NCBI GenBank assembly: GCA_947497265.1
Contig: CANMFP010000001.1
Span: 186,001 to 250,000 of the forward strand
Direction: 5' to 3'
Source of the DNA: an uncultured Isoptericola sp.
GTDB lineage: Bacteria > Actinomycetota > Actinomycetes > Actinomycetales > Cellulomonadaceae
DNA: 64,000 bases
The notes below the pieces were generated by a model that worked only from the letters and a program-made list of their open reading frames with translations, was not told where the DNA came from and did no database searches. This document shows positions 20,963 through 29,817 of the stretch, one piece after another. Position numbers and translations under genes: made by a program. Each line of letters starts with the position of its first letter. The first letter of the stretch is position 1.

Positions 20963-20990
20963 CGCGGTGGCACCCTTGCCGAACTTCCTG

Positions 20991-21353
20991 TCAGACCCAG
21001 TCGAACCCGCCGCGCCGCCACTCGTAGACGAACGGCACGGTGATCAGCACCAGGAAGATGAGCATCGCCGCCAACCCGAACCCGGCCAGGACGACGAAGT
21101 CCACGGCCCACGGGTAGAGGAAGACGACCTCGATGTCGAACACGATGAACGTCATCGCCACGAGGTAGTACTTGATCGGCAGCCGGCCGCCGCCCATCGC
21201 GAGCGGCGTCGGCTCGATGCCGCACTCGTAGGCGTCGAGCTTGGCGCGGTTGTAGCGCTTGGGCCCGATGACGGCGCTCGCCGCCACCCCGCCGAGCGCG
21301 AGGACGGCGGCGATCCCCATGAGGACCAGCACCGGGACGTACGGGTTGCTCAT
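20991..21353 (-). CDS. nuoA: NADH-quinone oxidoreductase subunit A
   Basis: A 120-aa three-helix membrane subunit, first nuo gene. Conserved [11 protein letters not shown] (the loop Cys/Glu region) and [16 protein letters not shown] are present. A strong Shine-Dalgarno (GGAGGAG) lies 6 nt upstream of the ATG. It follows menJ by 77 nt on the same strand, so both are probably transcribed from the Rex-type promoter near 22810. Confidence 0.96.
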   Translation of the reverse strand: MSNPYVPVLVLMGIAAVLALGGVAASAVIGPKRYNRAKLDAYECGIEPTPLAMGGGRLPIKYYLVAMTFIVFDIEVVFLYPWAVDFVVLAGFGLAAMLIFLVLITVPFVYEWRRGGFDWV

Positions 21354-21430
21354 CGGATCTCCTCCACGCTTGCGTCACTCCGTCGTGCCACGTCGGGTCT
21401 CATGCCCAGCTCCTCCAGGGCTCCTCGGCC

Positions 21431-22756
21431 TCATGCACGGGGCACCACCCTCGTCAGTCCCGCGATCACCCGGTCGACCCAGTCGCCGCCGCGGGGCTCG
21501 TAGCAGTCCGAGAGCAGCTTGAGGACGAACTGCATGACGACCCGCCGTGGCAGCCCGTACCGCACGCACAGCCGCATCACCGCGGGGTGCTCGATCAGGC
21601 GCACGAACCATCGCCCGAGCGTGTAGTAGCCGCCCAGGTCGTCACGCATCCGGTCGGTGTAGGTGGCCAGCGTGCGTTCGCGGGCGTCGTCGGTGACGCG
21701 GGTGCGGGCCTGCGCGATCGCGTCGGCGGCCACCCGGCCGGCCTGCAGCGCGTAGGCGATGCCCTCGCCGTTGAACGGGCTGACCATGCCGGCGGAGTCG
21801 CCGACGAGCAGCGCCCCGTCGGCGTACATCGGGGTCCGGTTGAACCCCATCGGCAGGGCCGCGCCGCGCACGGGACCGACCTGGTTGTCGGGCGTGAAGC
21901 CCCACTCGGCGGGCGTGTTGCGCATCCAGGCGGCCATCAGCGCGCGGTAGTCGTGCCCGGTGGCGGACTGGCGTGCCGGCGTCGAGCTCACGGAGCCGAG
22001 GCCGACGTTGGCGGTGCCGTCGCCGAGCGCGAAGATCCAGCCGTAGCCGGGCAGGAGGTTCGACTCCCCCGGCACGCCGTCCCACAGCTCGAGGTGGGAC
22101 TCCATGAAGGCGTCCTCGTGACGGGATGTGGTCCCGCCGGACTGCTCGGTGCGGAAGTAGGTACGGACGGCGGTGCCCATGGGACGGTCGTCCCGACGGG
22201 TGATGCCGAGCGTGGTCGCGAACCGTGAGGACACGCCGTCGGCGGCGACGACGACGGGAGCGCGGTAGGTGGTGGCAGGCCCGTCGGCGCGGCCGCGGCC
22301 GTCGAGCGGCTGGGCCGTGACGCCCACGACCCGGCCGCTGCGCTCGTCGGTGAGCGCCCCGGCGACCCGGGTCCGCTCGACGAGCTTGGCGCCGGAGGCC
22401 TGCGCGTGCTGGACCAGCCGGTGGTCGAGCGACATGCGGGACCGGGCCATCCCGTAGCCGGGGTAGGTGGTGAGCTCGGGCCAGGCGAGCTCCCAGGACC
22501 GTCCGCCGGCCACGACGCGCAGACCCTCGTTGCGGATCCAGCCGTCGTCGGCGCGGGTGTCGACGCCCATCCGGGCGAGCTCCGCCACGGCGCGCGGCGT
22601 CAGGCCGTCGCCGCAGATCTTGTCCCGGGGGAAGGACGCCTTGTCCAGCAGAAGGACGTCGAGACCGGCGGAGGCGCACCAGTGCGCGGTCGAGGCGCCG
22701 GCCGGCCCGGCGCCCACGACGATCACGTCTGCGTCGTCGCGATGCGATGCTCGCAC
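21431..22756 (-). CDS. menJ: Geranylgeranyl-reductase-family FAD oxidoreductase, probable menaquinone reductase
   Basis: A 441-aa flavoprotein. The N-terminal dinucleotide site VVGAGPAGASTAHWCASAG is followed by the family block DKICGDGLTPRAV near residue 47 and the second FAD motif LLVGDSAGMVSPFNGEGIAY near residue 305. In mycobacteria the member beside nuo or men genes (MenJ) saturates one isoprene unit of menaquinone; position directly before nuoA fits that role. Other GGR-family enzymes reduce different prenyl chains, so the substrate is inferred from context. Probably the first gene of the nuo transcript. Confidence 0.85.
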   Translation of the reverse strand: MRASHRDDADVIVVGAGPAGASTAHWCASAGLDVLLLDKASFPRDKICGDGLTPRAVAELARMGVDTRADDGWIRNEGLRVVAGGRSWELAWPELTTYPGYGMARSRMSLDHRLVQHAQASGAKLVERTRVAGALTDERSGRVVGVTAQPLDGRGRADGPATTYRAPVVVAADGVSSRFATTLGITRRDDRPMGTAVRTYFRTEQSGGTTSRHEDAFMESHLELWDGVPGESNLLPGYGWIFALGDGTANVGLGSVSSTPARQSATGHDYRALMAAWMRNTPAEWGFTPDNQVGPVRGAALPMGFNRTPMYADGALLVGDSAGMVSPFNGEGIAYALQAGRVAADAIAQARTRVTDDARERTLATYTDRMRDDLGGYYTLGRWFVRLIEHPAVMRLCVRYGLPRRVVMQFVLKLLSDCYEPRGGDWVDRVIAGLTRVVPRA

Positions 22757-22805
22757 TGCCCCACCTCCCTCGAAGAGAGACCCCGACTCCGTTGCCGGGG
22801 ACGTC

Positions 22806-22823
22806 TTGTGAACTCAGTCACAA
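22806..22823. promoter_or_regulatory. Rex-type operator upstream of menJ-nuo
   Basis: TTGTGA and TCACAA are perfect inverted arms separated by 6 nt (18 bp in all), 50-67 nt before the menJ ATG. It matches the Streptomyces Rex operator pattern TGTGAAC-N3-TTCACA with a single mismatch. A TACGTT -10-like sequence abuts it on the minus strand (22824-22829), so binding would block initiation. Rex senses NADH/NAD+ and regulates nuo in Streptomyces; a rex gene is present at 48167. Confidence 0.75.
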
Positions 22824-22980
22824 CGTACTGCGCGTCACTCTAGTCACGATCCTCCGCAGATGTGTAGGAAGGCAAACCTTCCCTGGCGCGCACGCTGGCG
22901 TCGAGGCAGGTCGCGACATACGGTCGAACCGCATCCGCGCACCGACCGACCACGCACCTCGCATCAGGAGGCACCGCACC

Positions 22981-23139
22981 ATGAAGGCAACGACCGCGCT
23001 CGTCATCGGCGCCGCACTGGGCTACTTCCTCGGCACGGAGAAGGGTCGCTCGACCCTCGACCAGGCCAAGGGGTGGGCCACCGAGACCTGGCACGACCCT
23101 CGGGTCCAGGAGAAGGTCGCGGAGTTCAGCAAGAGCTGA
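22981..23139 (+). CDS. Small YtxH-like membrane protein
   Basis: A 52-aa protein starting MKATTALVIGAALGYFLGTE, a single glycine-zipper-type membrane helix followed by an amphipathic, charged tail (KGRSTLDQAKGW). It resembles short YtxH/DUF-type actinobacterial proteins of unknown role. The ATG follows AGGAGG at about 8 nt. The gene is divergent from menJ with a 224-bp gap and ends at a very long hairpin at 23156. Confidence 0.75.
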   Translation: MKATTALVIGAALGYFLGTEKGRSTLDQAKGWATETWHDPRVQEKVAEFSKS

Positions 23140-23155
23140 CCGCGGCCTCGGCCTG

Positions 23156-23215
23156 CCGAACATCGAGTTCCGGACCGTTCTGGTGAGCCAGAACGGTCCG
23201 GAACTCGTTGTTCGG
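23156..23215. terminator. 28-bp stem, 4-nt loop hairpin (bidirectional terminator)
   Basis: Arms 23156-23183 and 23188-23215 pair with one mismatch around loop TGAG. It lies between the 3' ends of the YtxH-like gene and menG. The stem is much longer than an ordinary terminator; a mobile palindromic element is the alternative. Confidence 0.8.
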
Positions 23216-23237
23216 CGGCCAGGGAGACCGGGGGCGG

Positions 23238-23939
23238 TCAGGGGCGGACGGCGCGGTGCAGGGCGACGATGCCGCCCGACAGGTTCCGGTAGCCCACCTG
23301 CGCCCACCCGGCGTCCAGCATCAGCCGGCCGAGCGCCTCCTGGTCCGGCCAGGCGCGGATCGACTCCGCCAGGTACTCGTAGGAGTCCTTCTCCCGCGTC
23401 ACCGTGGACGCCACGACGGGCAGCGCCCGCATCAGGTACTCGAGGTAGGCCCGCCGGAACGGCGCCCACGTCGGGTGCGAGAACTCGCTGATGACGATCC
23501 GCCCGCCCGGCCGCACGACCCGCAGCATCTCGGCCAGCGCCGCCGAGGTGTCGACCACGTTGCGCAGGCCGAAGCTGATCGTCACCACGTCGAAGGCGGC
23601 GTCCGCGAACGGCAGCCTGGTGGCGTCCCCCGCCACGAACGGCAGGTCCCCCCGACGCGACTTGCCCACCTGGAGCATGCCGAACGAGAAGTCCGAGGGC
23701 ACGACGACGGCACCGGCGTCCGCGAACGGCTCGCTGGACGTCCCCGTCCCGGCCGCCAGGTCGAGCACCCGTTCCCCGGGGCTCGCGTCGACCGCCGCGA
23801 CGGTGATCCGTCGCCACCGGCGGTCCTGCCCGAGCGAGATCAGGTCGTTCGTCAGGTCGTACCGCCGAGCGATCCCGTCGAACATCGACGCGACCTCGGC
23901 GGGGTTCTTCTCCAGGCTGGCGCGGGACACGTCGCACAT
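23238..23939 (-). CDS. menG: Demethylmenaquinone methyltransferase
   Basis: A 233-aa class I SAM-dependent methyltransferase of the UbiE/MenG family that adds the C2 methyl group in the last step of menaquinone synthesis. Seen: [23 protein letters not shown] motif [12 protein letters not shown] near residue 62, [11 protein letters not shown] near 85, and SFGLRNVVD near 122 (family-specific). Start is ATG at 23939; an in-frame Met 18 residues later is possible. Divergent from menF, with 81 bp between. Confidence 0.94.
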   Translation of the reverse strand: MCDVSRASLEKNPAEVASMFDGIARRYDLTNDLISLGQDRRWRRITVAAVDASPGERVLDLAAGTGTSSEPFADAGAVVVPSDFSFGMLQVGKSRRGDLPFVAGDATRLPFADAAFDVVTISFGLRNVVDTSAALAEMLRVVRPGGRIVISEFSHPTWAPFRRAYLEYLMRALPVVASTVTREKDSYEYLAESIRAWPDQEALGRLMLDAGWAQVGYRNLSGGIVALHRAVRP

Positions 23940-24007
23940 CGTGCCACGTCTGCCCCGGACCGGCCGCCGGGACCCTGCCACGCGGGCGTCACGGTGCGTC
24001 GGCGGCG

Positions 24008-24013
24008 TATCCT
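24008..24013 (+). promoter_or_regulatory. Leaderless-type -10 box (TATCCT) for menF
   Basis: TATCCT ends 7 nt before the ATG at 24021; no ribosome binding site is visible. Confidence 0.45.
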
Positions 24014-24020
24014 GGACGCG

Positions 24021-25394
24021 ATGTCCGCCACGCCCCACCCGGCGCCGGTACCGCCGTCGGGCGCGTCCTCCGGCAGCCGCACGTACGCCACCGAGCCCCA
24101 GCCGCTCGTCGTGCGCACCACGCGCATCGACCCCCTGCCGGCAGACCTGACGGCCCTGGTGGACCTGCTCCCGGACACGCAACCGCTGACGTGGGTGCGC
24201 CGGGGCGACGGCCTCGTCGGCTGGGGGGAGGCGCTGCGGCTCGACACGTTCGGGCCCGGCCGGTTCGCCGACGCCGAGGCCGCCTGGCGCTCCACGCTCG
24301 CCCGCGCCGTCGTGCGCGACGAGGTCGGCCTGCCCGGCACCGGACCGGTCGCGTTCGGCACCTTCGCGTTCGACGACGGCGGGACCGGCGACCACTTCGA
24401 CGGCGCCCGCCCGGAGGGCTCGCTCGTCGTGCCCCGCGTGGTCGTCGGACGGCGCGGGGACGTGTCGTGGATGACGACGATCGCGCCCGGGGACCAGCTG
24501 GAGGCCCCCGGTCCCGACGCCCTCGCCCGGACCGTGCGCGAACCGGTCACCGACCCCGGGCGGGTGACCCTCGCCGACGGTGCCGTCGCCGCCCGCGACT
24601 GGCCCGCCGTCGTCGCCGAAGGTGTCGAACGGATCCAGGCCGGCGAGCTCGAGAAGGTCGTCCTGGCCCGCGAGGTGCTCGCCACCGCGGAACGCCCGGT
24701 CGACCCGCGCTGGGTGCTGCGCCGGCTCGCCGACGGCTACTCCTCCTGCTGGACGTTCTCCGTGGCCGGGATGGTGGGTGCCACGCCCGAGCTGCTCGTG
24801 CGCAGCGAGAAGGGCCTCGTGACGTCCCGCGTGCTGGCGGGCACCATCCGTCGCGAGCCGGGCATGAGCGACGACGACGCCCTGCTGCACGCGGCCCAGC
24901 TCGCCCGCTCCTCGAAGGACCTCGAGGAGCACGAGTTCGCCGTCAGCTCCGTCGCGGGTGCCCTCGAGCCGTTCTGCTCCTCGATGAACGTGCCGGACGC
25001 GCCGTTCGTGCTGCACCTGCCCAACGTCATGCACCTGGCCTCCGACGTCACGGCCGTGCTCGACCCGGGCTCCCGGGCCAGCTCGCTGACGCTCGCGGCG
25101 GCGCTGCACCCCTCCGCCGCCGTCTGCGGCACCCCGACCGTCGCCGCCCGCGACCTCATCCGCGAGATCGAGGGCATGGACCGCGCCCGGTACGCCGGGC
25201 CGGTCGGCTGGGTCGGGGCCGACGGCGACGGCGAGTGGGGCATCGCGCTCCGCTCGGCGGAGCTCGGCGACGACCCGCGGCACGTGCGGCTTTTCGCCGG
25301 CTGCGGGATCGTGGCGGCGTCCGACCCGCAGTCCGAGCTGGCCGAGTCCGAGGCCAAGCTGGTGCCGATGTCCTGGGCGCTCGGCGCCGCCTGA
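24021..25394 (+). CDS. menF: Isochorismate synthase
   Basis: A 457-aa chorismate-binding enzyme converting chorismate to isochorismate, the first step of menaquinone synthesis. The C-terminal catalytic half shows [12 protein letters not shown] near residue 210, [21 protein letters not shown] near 255 including the LAGT block, EHEFAVSSV, and [20 protein letters not shown] near 375. A related salicylate or siderophore role (EntC/DhbC) is possible in principle, but divergent menG and the rest of the men genes nearby favour MenF. It ends 13 bp from the convergent DUF6114 gene. Confidence 0.9.
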   Translation: MSATPHPAPVPPSGASSGSRTYATEPQPLVVRTTRIDPLPADLTALVDLLPDTQPLTWVRRGDGLVGWGEALRLDTFGPGRFADAEAAWRSTLARAVVRDEVGLPGTGPVAFGTFAFDDGGTGDHFDGARPEGSLVVPRVVVGRRGDVSWMTTIAPGDQLEAPGPDALARTVREPVTDPGRVTLADGAVAARDWPAVVAEGVERIQAGELEKVVLAREVLATAERPVDPRWVLRRLADGYSSCWTFSVAGMVGATPELLVRSEKGLVTSRVLAGTIRREPGMSDDDALLHAAQLARSSKDLEEHEFAVSSVAGALEPFCSSMNVPDAPFVLHLPNVMHLASDVTAVLDPGSRASSLTLAAALHPSAAVCGTPTVAARDLIREIEGMDRARYAGPVGWVGADGDGEWGIALRSAELGDDPRHVRLFAGCGIVAASDPQSELAESEAKLVPMSWALGAA

Positions 25395-25407
25395 CCGACG
25401 GACCCGG

Positions 25408-26784
25408 TCAGTCCTCCCAGACCTGCTCGCGGAAGCTGCTCCACACCTGCTCCTCGGAGACGGCACCGAGGAACCCGATCGTCGGGTTCGCCAGGGCCAG
25501 CAGCCACCCGGTGAGCGTCGGTGGGTCCTCCGGGTCGACGACGAGGCGCTCACCGTCCGGCAGGCCGGCCCGCAACGAGGTGAGGTACATCGTGGCGTCG
25601 CCCTCCAGGGTCACCCGGCCGGCCTCCGTGATCGTCCCCCCGTCGCCGGTGCCGGCGTCGGCGTACGTCTTGAGCCGGAAACCGTCGAGCTCGACGCGGT
25701 CCGCCACGATCTTCAGCGCCAGACGGCGCCCGCTCGGCGTCGCCGCGGGCACCGAGACGACCGAGACGGACTGCAGACCCTCCATGCGCAGGTCCTCCGA
25801 CTTCAGCTCGCCCGGGACGGAGAAGACGTCCGCATCCTCGCGGCCGCCCTGCGTCACCGGTGGCCCGTCCTCCTTTGGCGGTGCGGGTTCGTCGTCGCCG
25901 TCCTGCGGCTCGTCGGAGGCGTCCTCCGCCCCGTCGGATCCCACGCCGTCGTCCGGGCCGTCGTCCGCGGCACCTTCGTCCGGGCCGTCGTCCGCGGCGC
26001 CGTCGTCCGGGTCGCCGTCGTCCGGGTCGTCGTCCGCGGCACCTTCGTCCGGGCCGCCGTCCGCGGCGTCGTCGCCCGCTGAGGGCGACGGGGACGGCTC
26101 GGCGTCCGCCTCGCCCTCCGGATCGTCCGGGCAGGTGACACCGAACCAGTCGCACAGGACCGGCCCCCGCACCGCGGCGGACGCCGCCGGCTCGGCCGGG
26201 AGCGGCGCCACCGCGAGGGCGAGCGCCGCGAGGGCGGCCACCGCCGCGGAGTGGCGCGGGCCGCCGTCGGGCACCTCGACGGGCTCCGGGGCGGCGCCGT
26301 CGTCCGGGGCCTCCCAGGACCCGGTGGCTTCTGTCGCCTCCGGGGTTTCCGGGGCCGCTGTGGCTCCCGGGGCGTCCGGGGCCACGTCGCGGGGCAGCCA
26401 GGACACGGCGAGGATCCCACCGACGACGCCCAGCACCATGCCGATGCCGAAGCCTCCGAGGTTGACCCCGAGCAGCGAGTACACGGCGATCCCGATCGTC
26501 AGGATGCCGTAGAACACCCGGAACTGCGGCTGGGCCAGGAGCAGCGCGCCGAGCAGGACGAGCACGAGCGGCAGCAAGGTCGTCTGCATGCCCTCGATGC
26601 CGAGCTGGATCTCGAACCCGTCGATCCGCAGCCGGCCGGAGAACCAGAGGACCACGCCGGCCAGCACCGCGAGCACCCCGCCGGCGAAGGGCCGCGTGCG
26701 CCGCCACCCGGCGAACCGCACGCGGCGGCTCGCCGGGACGGCGGGAGCCTGCGCGGCACGCCCCCCGCCCCCTCTCAGAAGCAC
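25408..26784 (-). CDS. DUF6114-like membrane protein with Asp-rich repeat region
   Basis: A 458-aa protein. Residues 1-130 hold an Arg-rich start and about four helices ([18 protein letters not shown] and onwards) typical of DUF6114. A further helix near 185-205 ([17 protein letters not shown]) is followed by a ~120-aa low-complexity Asp/Gly/Glu/Ala stretch with repeated D-D-G-P-D-E-G-A-A units. A C-terminal globular part ([20 protein letters not shown]) resembles the partner DUF6230 protein, and may share its fold. GTG at 26784 overlaps the DUF6230 stop by 10 nt, so the two are coupled. Function unknown; pairs of these genes with TetR are common in actinobacteria. Confidence 0.75.
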   Translation of the reverse strand: MLLRGGGGRAAQAPAVPASRRVRFAGWRRTRPFAGGVLAVLAGVVLWFSGRLRIDGFEIQLGIEGMQTTLLPLVLVLLGALLLAQPQFRVFYGILTIGIAVYSLLGVNLGGFGIGMVLGVVGGILAVSWLPRDVAPDAPGATAAPETPEATEATGSWEAPDDGAAPEPVEVPDGGPRHSAAVAALAALALAVAPLPAEPAASAAVRGPVLCDWFGVTCPDDPEGEADAEPSPSPSAGDDAADGGPDEGAADDDPDDGDPDDGAADDGPDEGAADDGPDDGVGSDGAEDASDEPQDGDDEPAPPKEDGPPVTQGGREDADVFSVPGELKSEDLRMEGLQSVSVVSVPAATPSGRRLALKIVADRVELDGFRLKTYADAGTGDGGTITEAGRVTLEGDATMYLTSLRAGLPDGERLVVDPEDPPTLTGWLLALANPTIGFLGAVSEEQVWSSFREQVWED

Positions 26785-27365
26785 TCTTTACCGTCGGTCA
26801 GGCGCAGGTGCAGGTCCGCGAGCTTGAAGACGGCTGCCGACGTGCTCATGGAGACCTGCTGGAGTCCGTCGATCCTGATGGAGTCCGAGTCCATGGCGAA
26901 GTCGCCCTTGCTGCCCTTGGCCTTCGTCGTGACCGTGGAGGCGTCCACGCCGATGCGGATCTCCCCGAAGGTCGCGGTGCCGCGCAGGTCGCTCATGCCG
27001 ATCTGCAGGTCGGTGGCCTCGACCGGGTTCTTCGGATCGGTGCCCGCGGAGATCATCAGGCCCAGCGGCATGCCGGGGACCTTCACCGACTGGCAGAGGT
27101 TGTCGAGCGTGGCGTCCTTGATGTTGGCGATCGCCACCGGGTGCTTGGCGCCCTTGGCGTCCTTGGCCACTCCGGCGTACTGCGAGAAGCCGGTCCCGTC
27201 GAGCTTGTCCGCCGAGATCTTGAACTGCTGGCCGGAGACCGCCATCGAGACGGGGACCGAACCCTGGGCGACACCGACGGACAGTGCGCCGATCAGTGCC
27301 ACTGTCGGCACGGTGGCCAGCAGGGCGCGCCCGCGCCGGGTGCGGGTCAGAGAGCTGATCTTCAT
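26775..27365 (-). CDS. DUF6230 family secreted/membrane-anchored protein
   Basis: A 196-aa protein with an N-terminal membrane segment (ALLATVPTVALIGALSVGVA) after a short Arg-rich lead, then a beta-rich exported domain. Two cysteines (near residue 82 and the second last residue) could form a disulfide. MKISSLTR at 27365 is preferred to the ATG four codons earlier because a GGAGG sits before it. First gene of a two-gene operon with the DUF6114 protein, and divergent from a TetR gene across a clear operator. Function unknown. Confidence 0.8.
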   Translation of the reverse strand: MKISSLTRTRRGRALLATVPTVALIGALSVGVAQGSVPVSMAVSGQQFKISADKLDGTGFSQYAGVAKDAKGAKHPVAIANIKDATLDNLCQSVKVPGMPLGLMISAGTDPKNPVEATDLQIGMSDLRGTATFGEIRIGVDASTVTTKAKGSKGDFAMDSDSIRIDGLQQVSMSTSAAVFKLADLHLRLTDGKECF

Positions 27366-27420
27366 CGTTCCTCCCACTCACGGATGGGCGACGCCGATGT
27401 CGCCCGACGGCGTGACACTA

Positions 27421-27451
27421 CGACTCTATTGAGGCAGCGTCAATAGTGTCG
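27421..27451. promoter_or_regulatory. TetR-type operator between DUF6230 and tetR genes
   Basis: CTATTGA and TCAATAG are perfect inverted arms around a 7-nt centre (GGCAGCG); extending outward, CGAC/GTCG also pair, giving 12-bp arms with one mismatch. It lies midway between the divergent starts, upstream of the TAGGAT -10 box of tetR, so one bound dimer pair could silence both directions. Confidence 0.75.
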
Positions 27452-27465
27452 ACCGTATACGGCCC

Positions 27466-27471
27466 TAGGAT
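27466..27471 (+). promoter_or_regulatory. Leaderless-type -10 box (TAGGAT) for tetR
   Basis: TAGGAT ends 6 nt before the ATG at 27478, just downstream of the palindromic operator. Confidence 0.5.
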
Positions 27472-27477
27472 CAGCAC

Positions 27478-28080
27478 ATGGCGCCACGCACCCGGATGAG
27501 TCCCGACGAACGACGCCAACAGCTCCTCGCGCTGGGCGTGGCAGCCCTGGCCGACCGGCCCCTCGAAGCCGTGACCGTCGAGGACCTCGCCGCCGCCGCC
27601 GGCGTCTCCCCCGGGCTCGTGCACCACTACTTCGGCAGCCGCCAAGGGCTGCACTCCGCGATCGTGCGCACCGCCCGCGACGCCATGCTGCACGCCACCG
27701 AACCCCGCGAAGACCTGCCGCCACGGGCGCGCCTGCGCGACACCCTCGACCGCTTCGTCGAGTTCGTGCGCGAGCACGAGGCCACCTTCTACTCGCTCGT
27801 GCGCGGCACCGCGAGCGGCGACGAGAGCGTGCGCGCCACGGTGCAGCACGCGCGCGACGTCCTCGCCGGATACCTGCGCGACGTCTTCCAGGAGATCGGC
27901 GTCGCACCCGGGCCGCTGCTCGACACCGCGCTGCACTCCTGGATCTCGTTCGCCGAGCAGGCACTCATCGAAGCCGCGGGCGACCCCGCCGTCCCGGCCG
28001 CGGAGCTGACGGTGTTCCTCGAGCGCAGCGCCATCGGGGTCGCCGGGGCGCTCGACCCGGCCCTGCGGCCGGAAGCCTGA
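27478..28080 (+). CDS. TetR/AcrR-family transcriptional regulator
   Basis: A 200-aa regulator. The N-terminal helix-turn-helix reads VEDLAAAAGVSPGLVHHYFG (residues about 35-54), the standard TetR DNA-binding motif with the HYFG end. The ligand domain follows without recognisable ligand motifs. It is divergent from the DUF6230-DUF6114 operon and shares with it a palindromic operator at 27421-27451, so it most likely represses itself and that operon. The ligand is unknown. Confidence 0.9.
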   Translation: MAPRTRMSPDERRQQLLALGVAALADRPLEAVTVEDLAAAAGVSPGLVHHYFGSRQGLHSAIVRTARDAMLHATEPREDLPPRARLRDTLDRFVEFVREHEATFYSLVRGTASGDESVRATVQHARDVLAGYLRDVFQEIGVAPGPLLDTALHSWISFAEQALIEAAGDPAVPAAELTVFLERSAIGVAGALDPALRPEA

Positions 28081-28093
28081 CACGAAAGACCCC

Positions 28094-28131
28094 GGGGCGA
28101 CCGACGGACGAAAGGGGGCGTCGGTCGCCCC
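28094..28131. terminator. 13-bp stem hairpin between tetR and protease gene
   Basis: GGGGCGACCGACG (28094-28106) pairs perfectly with 28119-28131 across a 12-nt loop, 14 nt after the tetR stop and 20 nt after the end of the convergent protease gene. Likely bidirectional terminator. Confidence 0.8.
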
Positions 28132-28151
28132 GCGCAGGGGCTCGGCGGGGG

Positions 28152-29678
28152 TCAGCCGCCGAACATCTCGCGCAGCCAGCCGGGGATGTTCTCGGGCTGC
28201 GTCGGGTCGGAGGACTCGCCGCCCTGGTCGGTCCCGCCGTCGTCGGACCCCTGGCCCTCGCCCGAGCCAGGGCTCTGCCCGCCCGGCGCACCGGAGCCGG
28301 TGGTGTCCTCCCGCACCGCGAACGTGACGTCCACCGTCTGCGACCGACCGTCGCGGACATAGGTGAGCGTGGCCTGCTCGCCGGCCGCGCGCTCCCGGAC
28401 GTGCGCCGTGAGCGACTCCGCGCCGTTCACCGAGTCCTCGTCCACCGCGACGATCACGTCACCGGCCCGCAGACCGGCCTCGGCCGCGGGCGAGCCCTCG
28501 GTGATCTCGCCGACCTCCGCGCCGCGCCGCGTGACGCCGTCGGCGGTCGCCGTGGCGTCCCGGAGCGAGACGCCCAGGAACGCGTGCTCGGCGGTGCCGC
28601 CCTCGATGAGCTGGTCGGCGACGCTCGTGCCCAGGTTCACCGGGATGGCGAAGCCCAGGCCGATCGAGCCGGAGCGGTTCCCCCCGCCGGACAGGGTGGC
28701 GATCGACGACGTGATGCCGACGACCCGGCCCTGCGCGTCGAACAGCGGACCACCCGAGTTCCCAGGGTTGATCGCGGCGTCGATCTGGATCGCGTTGGTG
28801 ACGACGACCTCGTTCGAGTCCTCGCCCGACGCGGCCACGGGCCGGTCCAGGGCCGAGACGATGCCCGTCGTGGCAGTGTTCGCCAGACCCAGCGGGTTGC
28901 CGACGGCGAGGACCGAGTCGCCGACCTGCACGGCCTCCGAGTCACCGAAGGTGGCCGGCTGCAGGTCGTCCGGCGCGTCGTCGAGCTGCACGACGGCGAG
29001 GTCTGTGGTCGGGTCGGTGCCCACGATCGTCGCCTCGTACAGCCGGCCGTCGCTGAGGGTGACCTGCACGGTCCCCTCCGAGGCGGACGCGACCACGTGG
29101 TTGTTCGTCAGGACGTGACCCTCGGCGTCCAGGACGACGCCGGACCCCTCCGACCCGCCGGTCTGCCCGGAGACCTGGATCGCCACGACCGACGGCGCGA
29201 CGGCGGAGGTGACGGCCTGCCAGTCGGGGTTCTGGTCGCTCGAGCTCGCCACGGGCGCCGCCTCGGACTGCTCCGGGGCGCCGACCTCGGCGAGCGACGC
29301 GGCGGGGTCGTCGGCCAGCGGGCCGGTGATCGCGTACGTCGCGCCGCTCGCGAGCACCGCGGCTCCGGCCGCCGCGGCCACGACCGGGACCCACACCGAG
29401 CGCTGGCGCGTGGCCGCCGCCGGGTGCTGCTGGTACTGCATGTGCTGCTGGTAGCCGGGCTGGTACGACGGCGCACCGCCACCGTAGGGCGCGCGCGGGT
29501 CGGCGGTGCGATATGGCTGCTGCTGGGTCGCCGAAGGGTGCGCGAACTGCGCCGGGCGGTGCGGCTCGGCCGGGCCGTGCTGCTGCTCCCGCGAACCCGC
29601 GTGCTGCGGCTCGGTCGGCTGGGTGACGGGGTGCTCGCCTGCGGACGGCTGCTGCGGTGACGTGTCGTCGGTGCTCAT
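28152..29678 (-). CDS. HtrA/DegP-type S1C serine protease with PDZ domain
   Basis: A 508-aa membrane-anchored stress protease. Residues 1-100 are a Gln/Pro/His-rich cytoplasmic region (QYQQHMQYQQHPA-type repeats), followed by one membrane helix (PVVAAAAGAAVLASGATYAI). The trypsin-like domain has His194 (TNNHVV), Asp226 (TDLAVVQL) and Ser308 (GNSGGPL). A PDZ domain follows near residues 375-465 (GSPAAEAGLRAGDVIVAVDE), then a Gly/Ser/Asp-rich tail ending in WLREMFGG. ATG at 29678 is chosen for the GGGAGAGGG ahead of it; an upstream in-frame start would add 28 unlikely residues. Acts on misfolded extracytoplasmic proteins. Confidence 0.93.
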   Translation of the reverse strand: MSTDDTSPQQPSAGEHPVTQPTEPQHAGSREQQHGPAEPHRPAQFAHPSATQQQPYRTADPRAPYGGGAPSYQPGYQQHMQYQQHPAAATRQRSVWVPVVAAAAGAAVLASGATYAITGPLADDPAASLAEVGAPEQSEAAPVASSSDQNPDWQAVTSAVAPSVVAIQVSGQTGGSEGSGVVLDAEGHVLTNNHVVASASEGTVQVTLSDGRLYEATIVGTDPTTDLAVVQLDDAPDDLQPATFGDSEAVQVGDSVLAVGNPLGLANTATTGIVSALDRPVAASGEDSNEVVVTNAIQIDAAINPGNSGGPLFDAQGRVVGITSSIATLSGGGNRSGSIGLGFAIPVNLGTSVADQLIEGGTAEHAFLGVSLRDATATADGVTRRGAEVGEITEGSPAAEAGLRAGDVIVAVDEDSVNGAESLTAHVRERAAGEQATLTYVRDGRSQTVDVTFAVREDTTGSGAPGGQSPGSGEGQGSDDGGTDQGGESSDPTQPENIPGWLREMFGG

Positions 29679-29777
29679 GTGCCCTCTCCCTCGATGTCCT
29701 GGGTACAGGAAACACCGTGATCCTGGAGCGGCCCTTGGCTGAACCTGTGAAACCCCTGGCAATCGGTATCAGCGCAG

Positions 29778-29817
29778 GTCAGAGATGCACTACCTCGCCA
29801 GGCGGGCCACTACCTCG
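29778..29817 (-). repeat. Two 20-bp repeat units at menD 3' end
   Basis: On the minus strand two consecutive 20-bp units start CGAGGTAGTGGCCCGCCTGG (29817 to 29798) and CGAGGTAGTGCATCTCTGAC (29797 to 29778). The second supplies the TAG stop of menD. Same family as repeats at 42319-42378, 48028-48067 and 48130-48169. Confidence 0.65.

Noticed and set aside
22867-22882. GGAAGG-CAAA-CCTTCC palindrome as an iron (DtxR/IdeR) box
   Set aside because: Too few matches to the 19-bp iron box and no iron-related gene next to it; it may be an operator for the small YtxH-like gene, but that is not supported.
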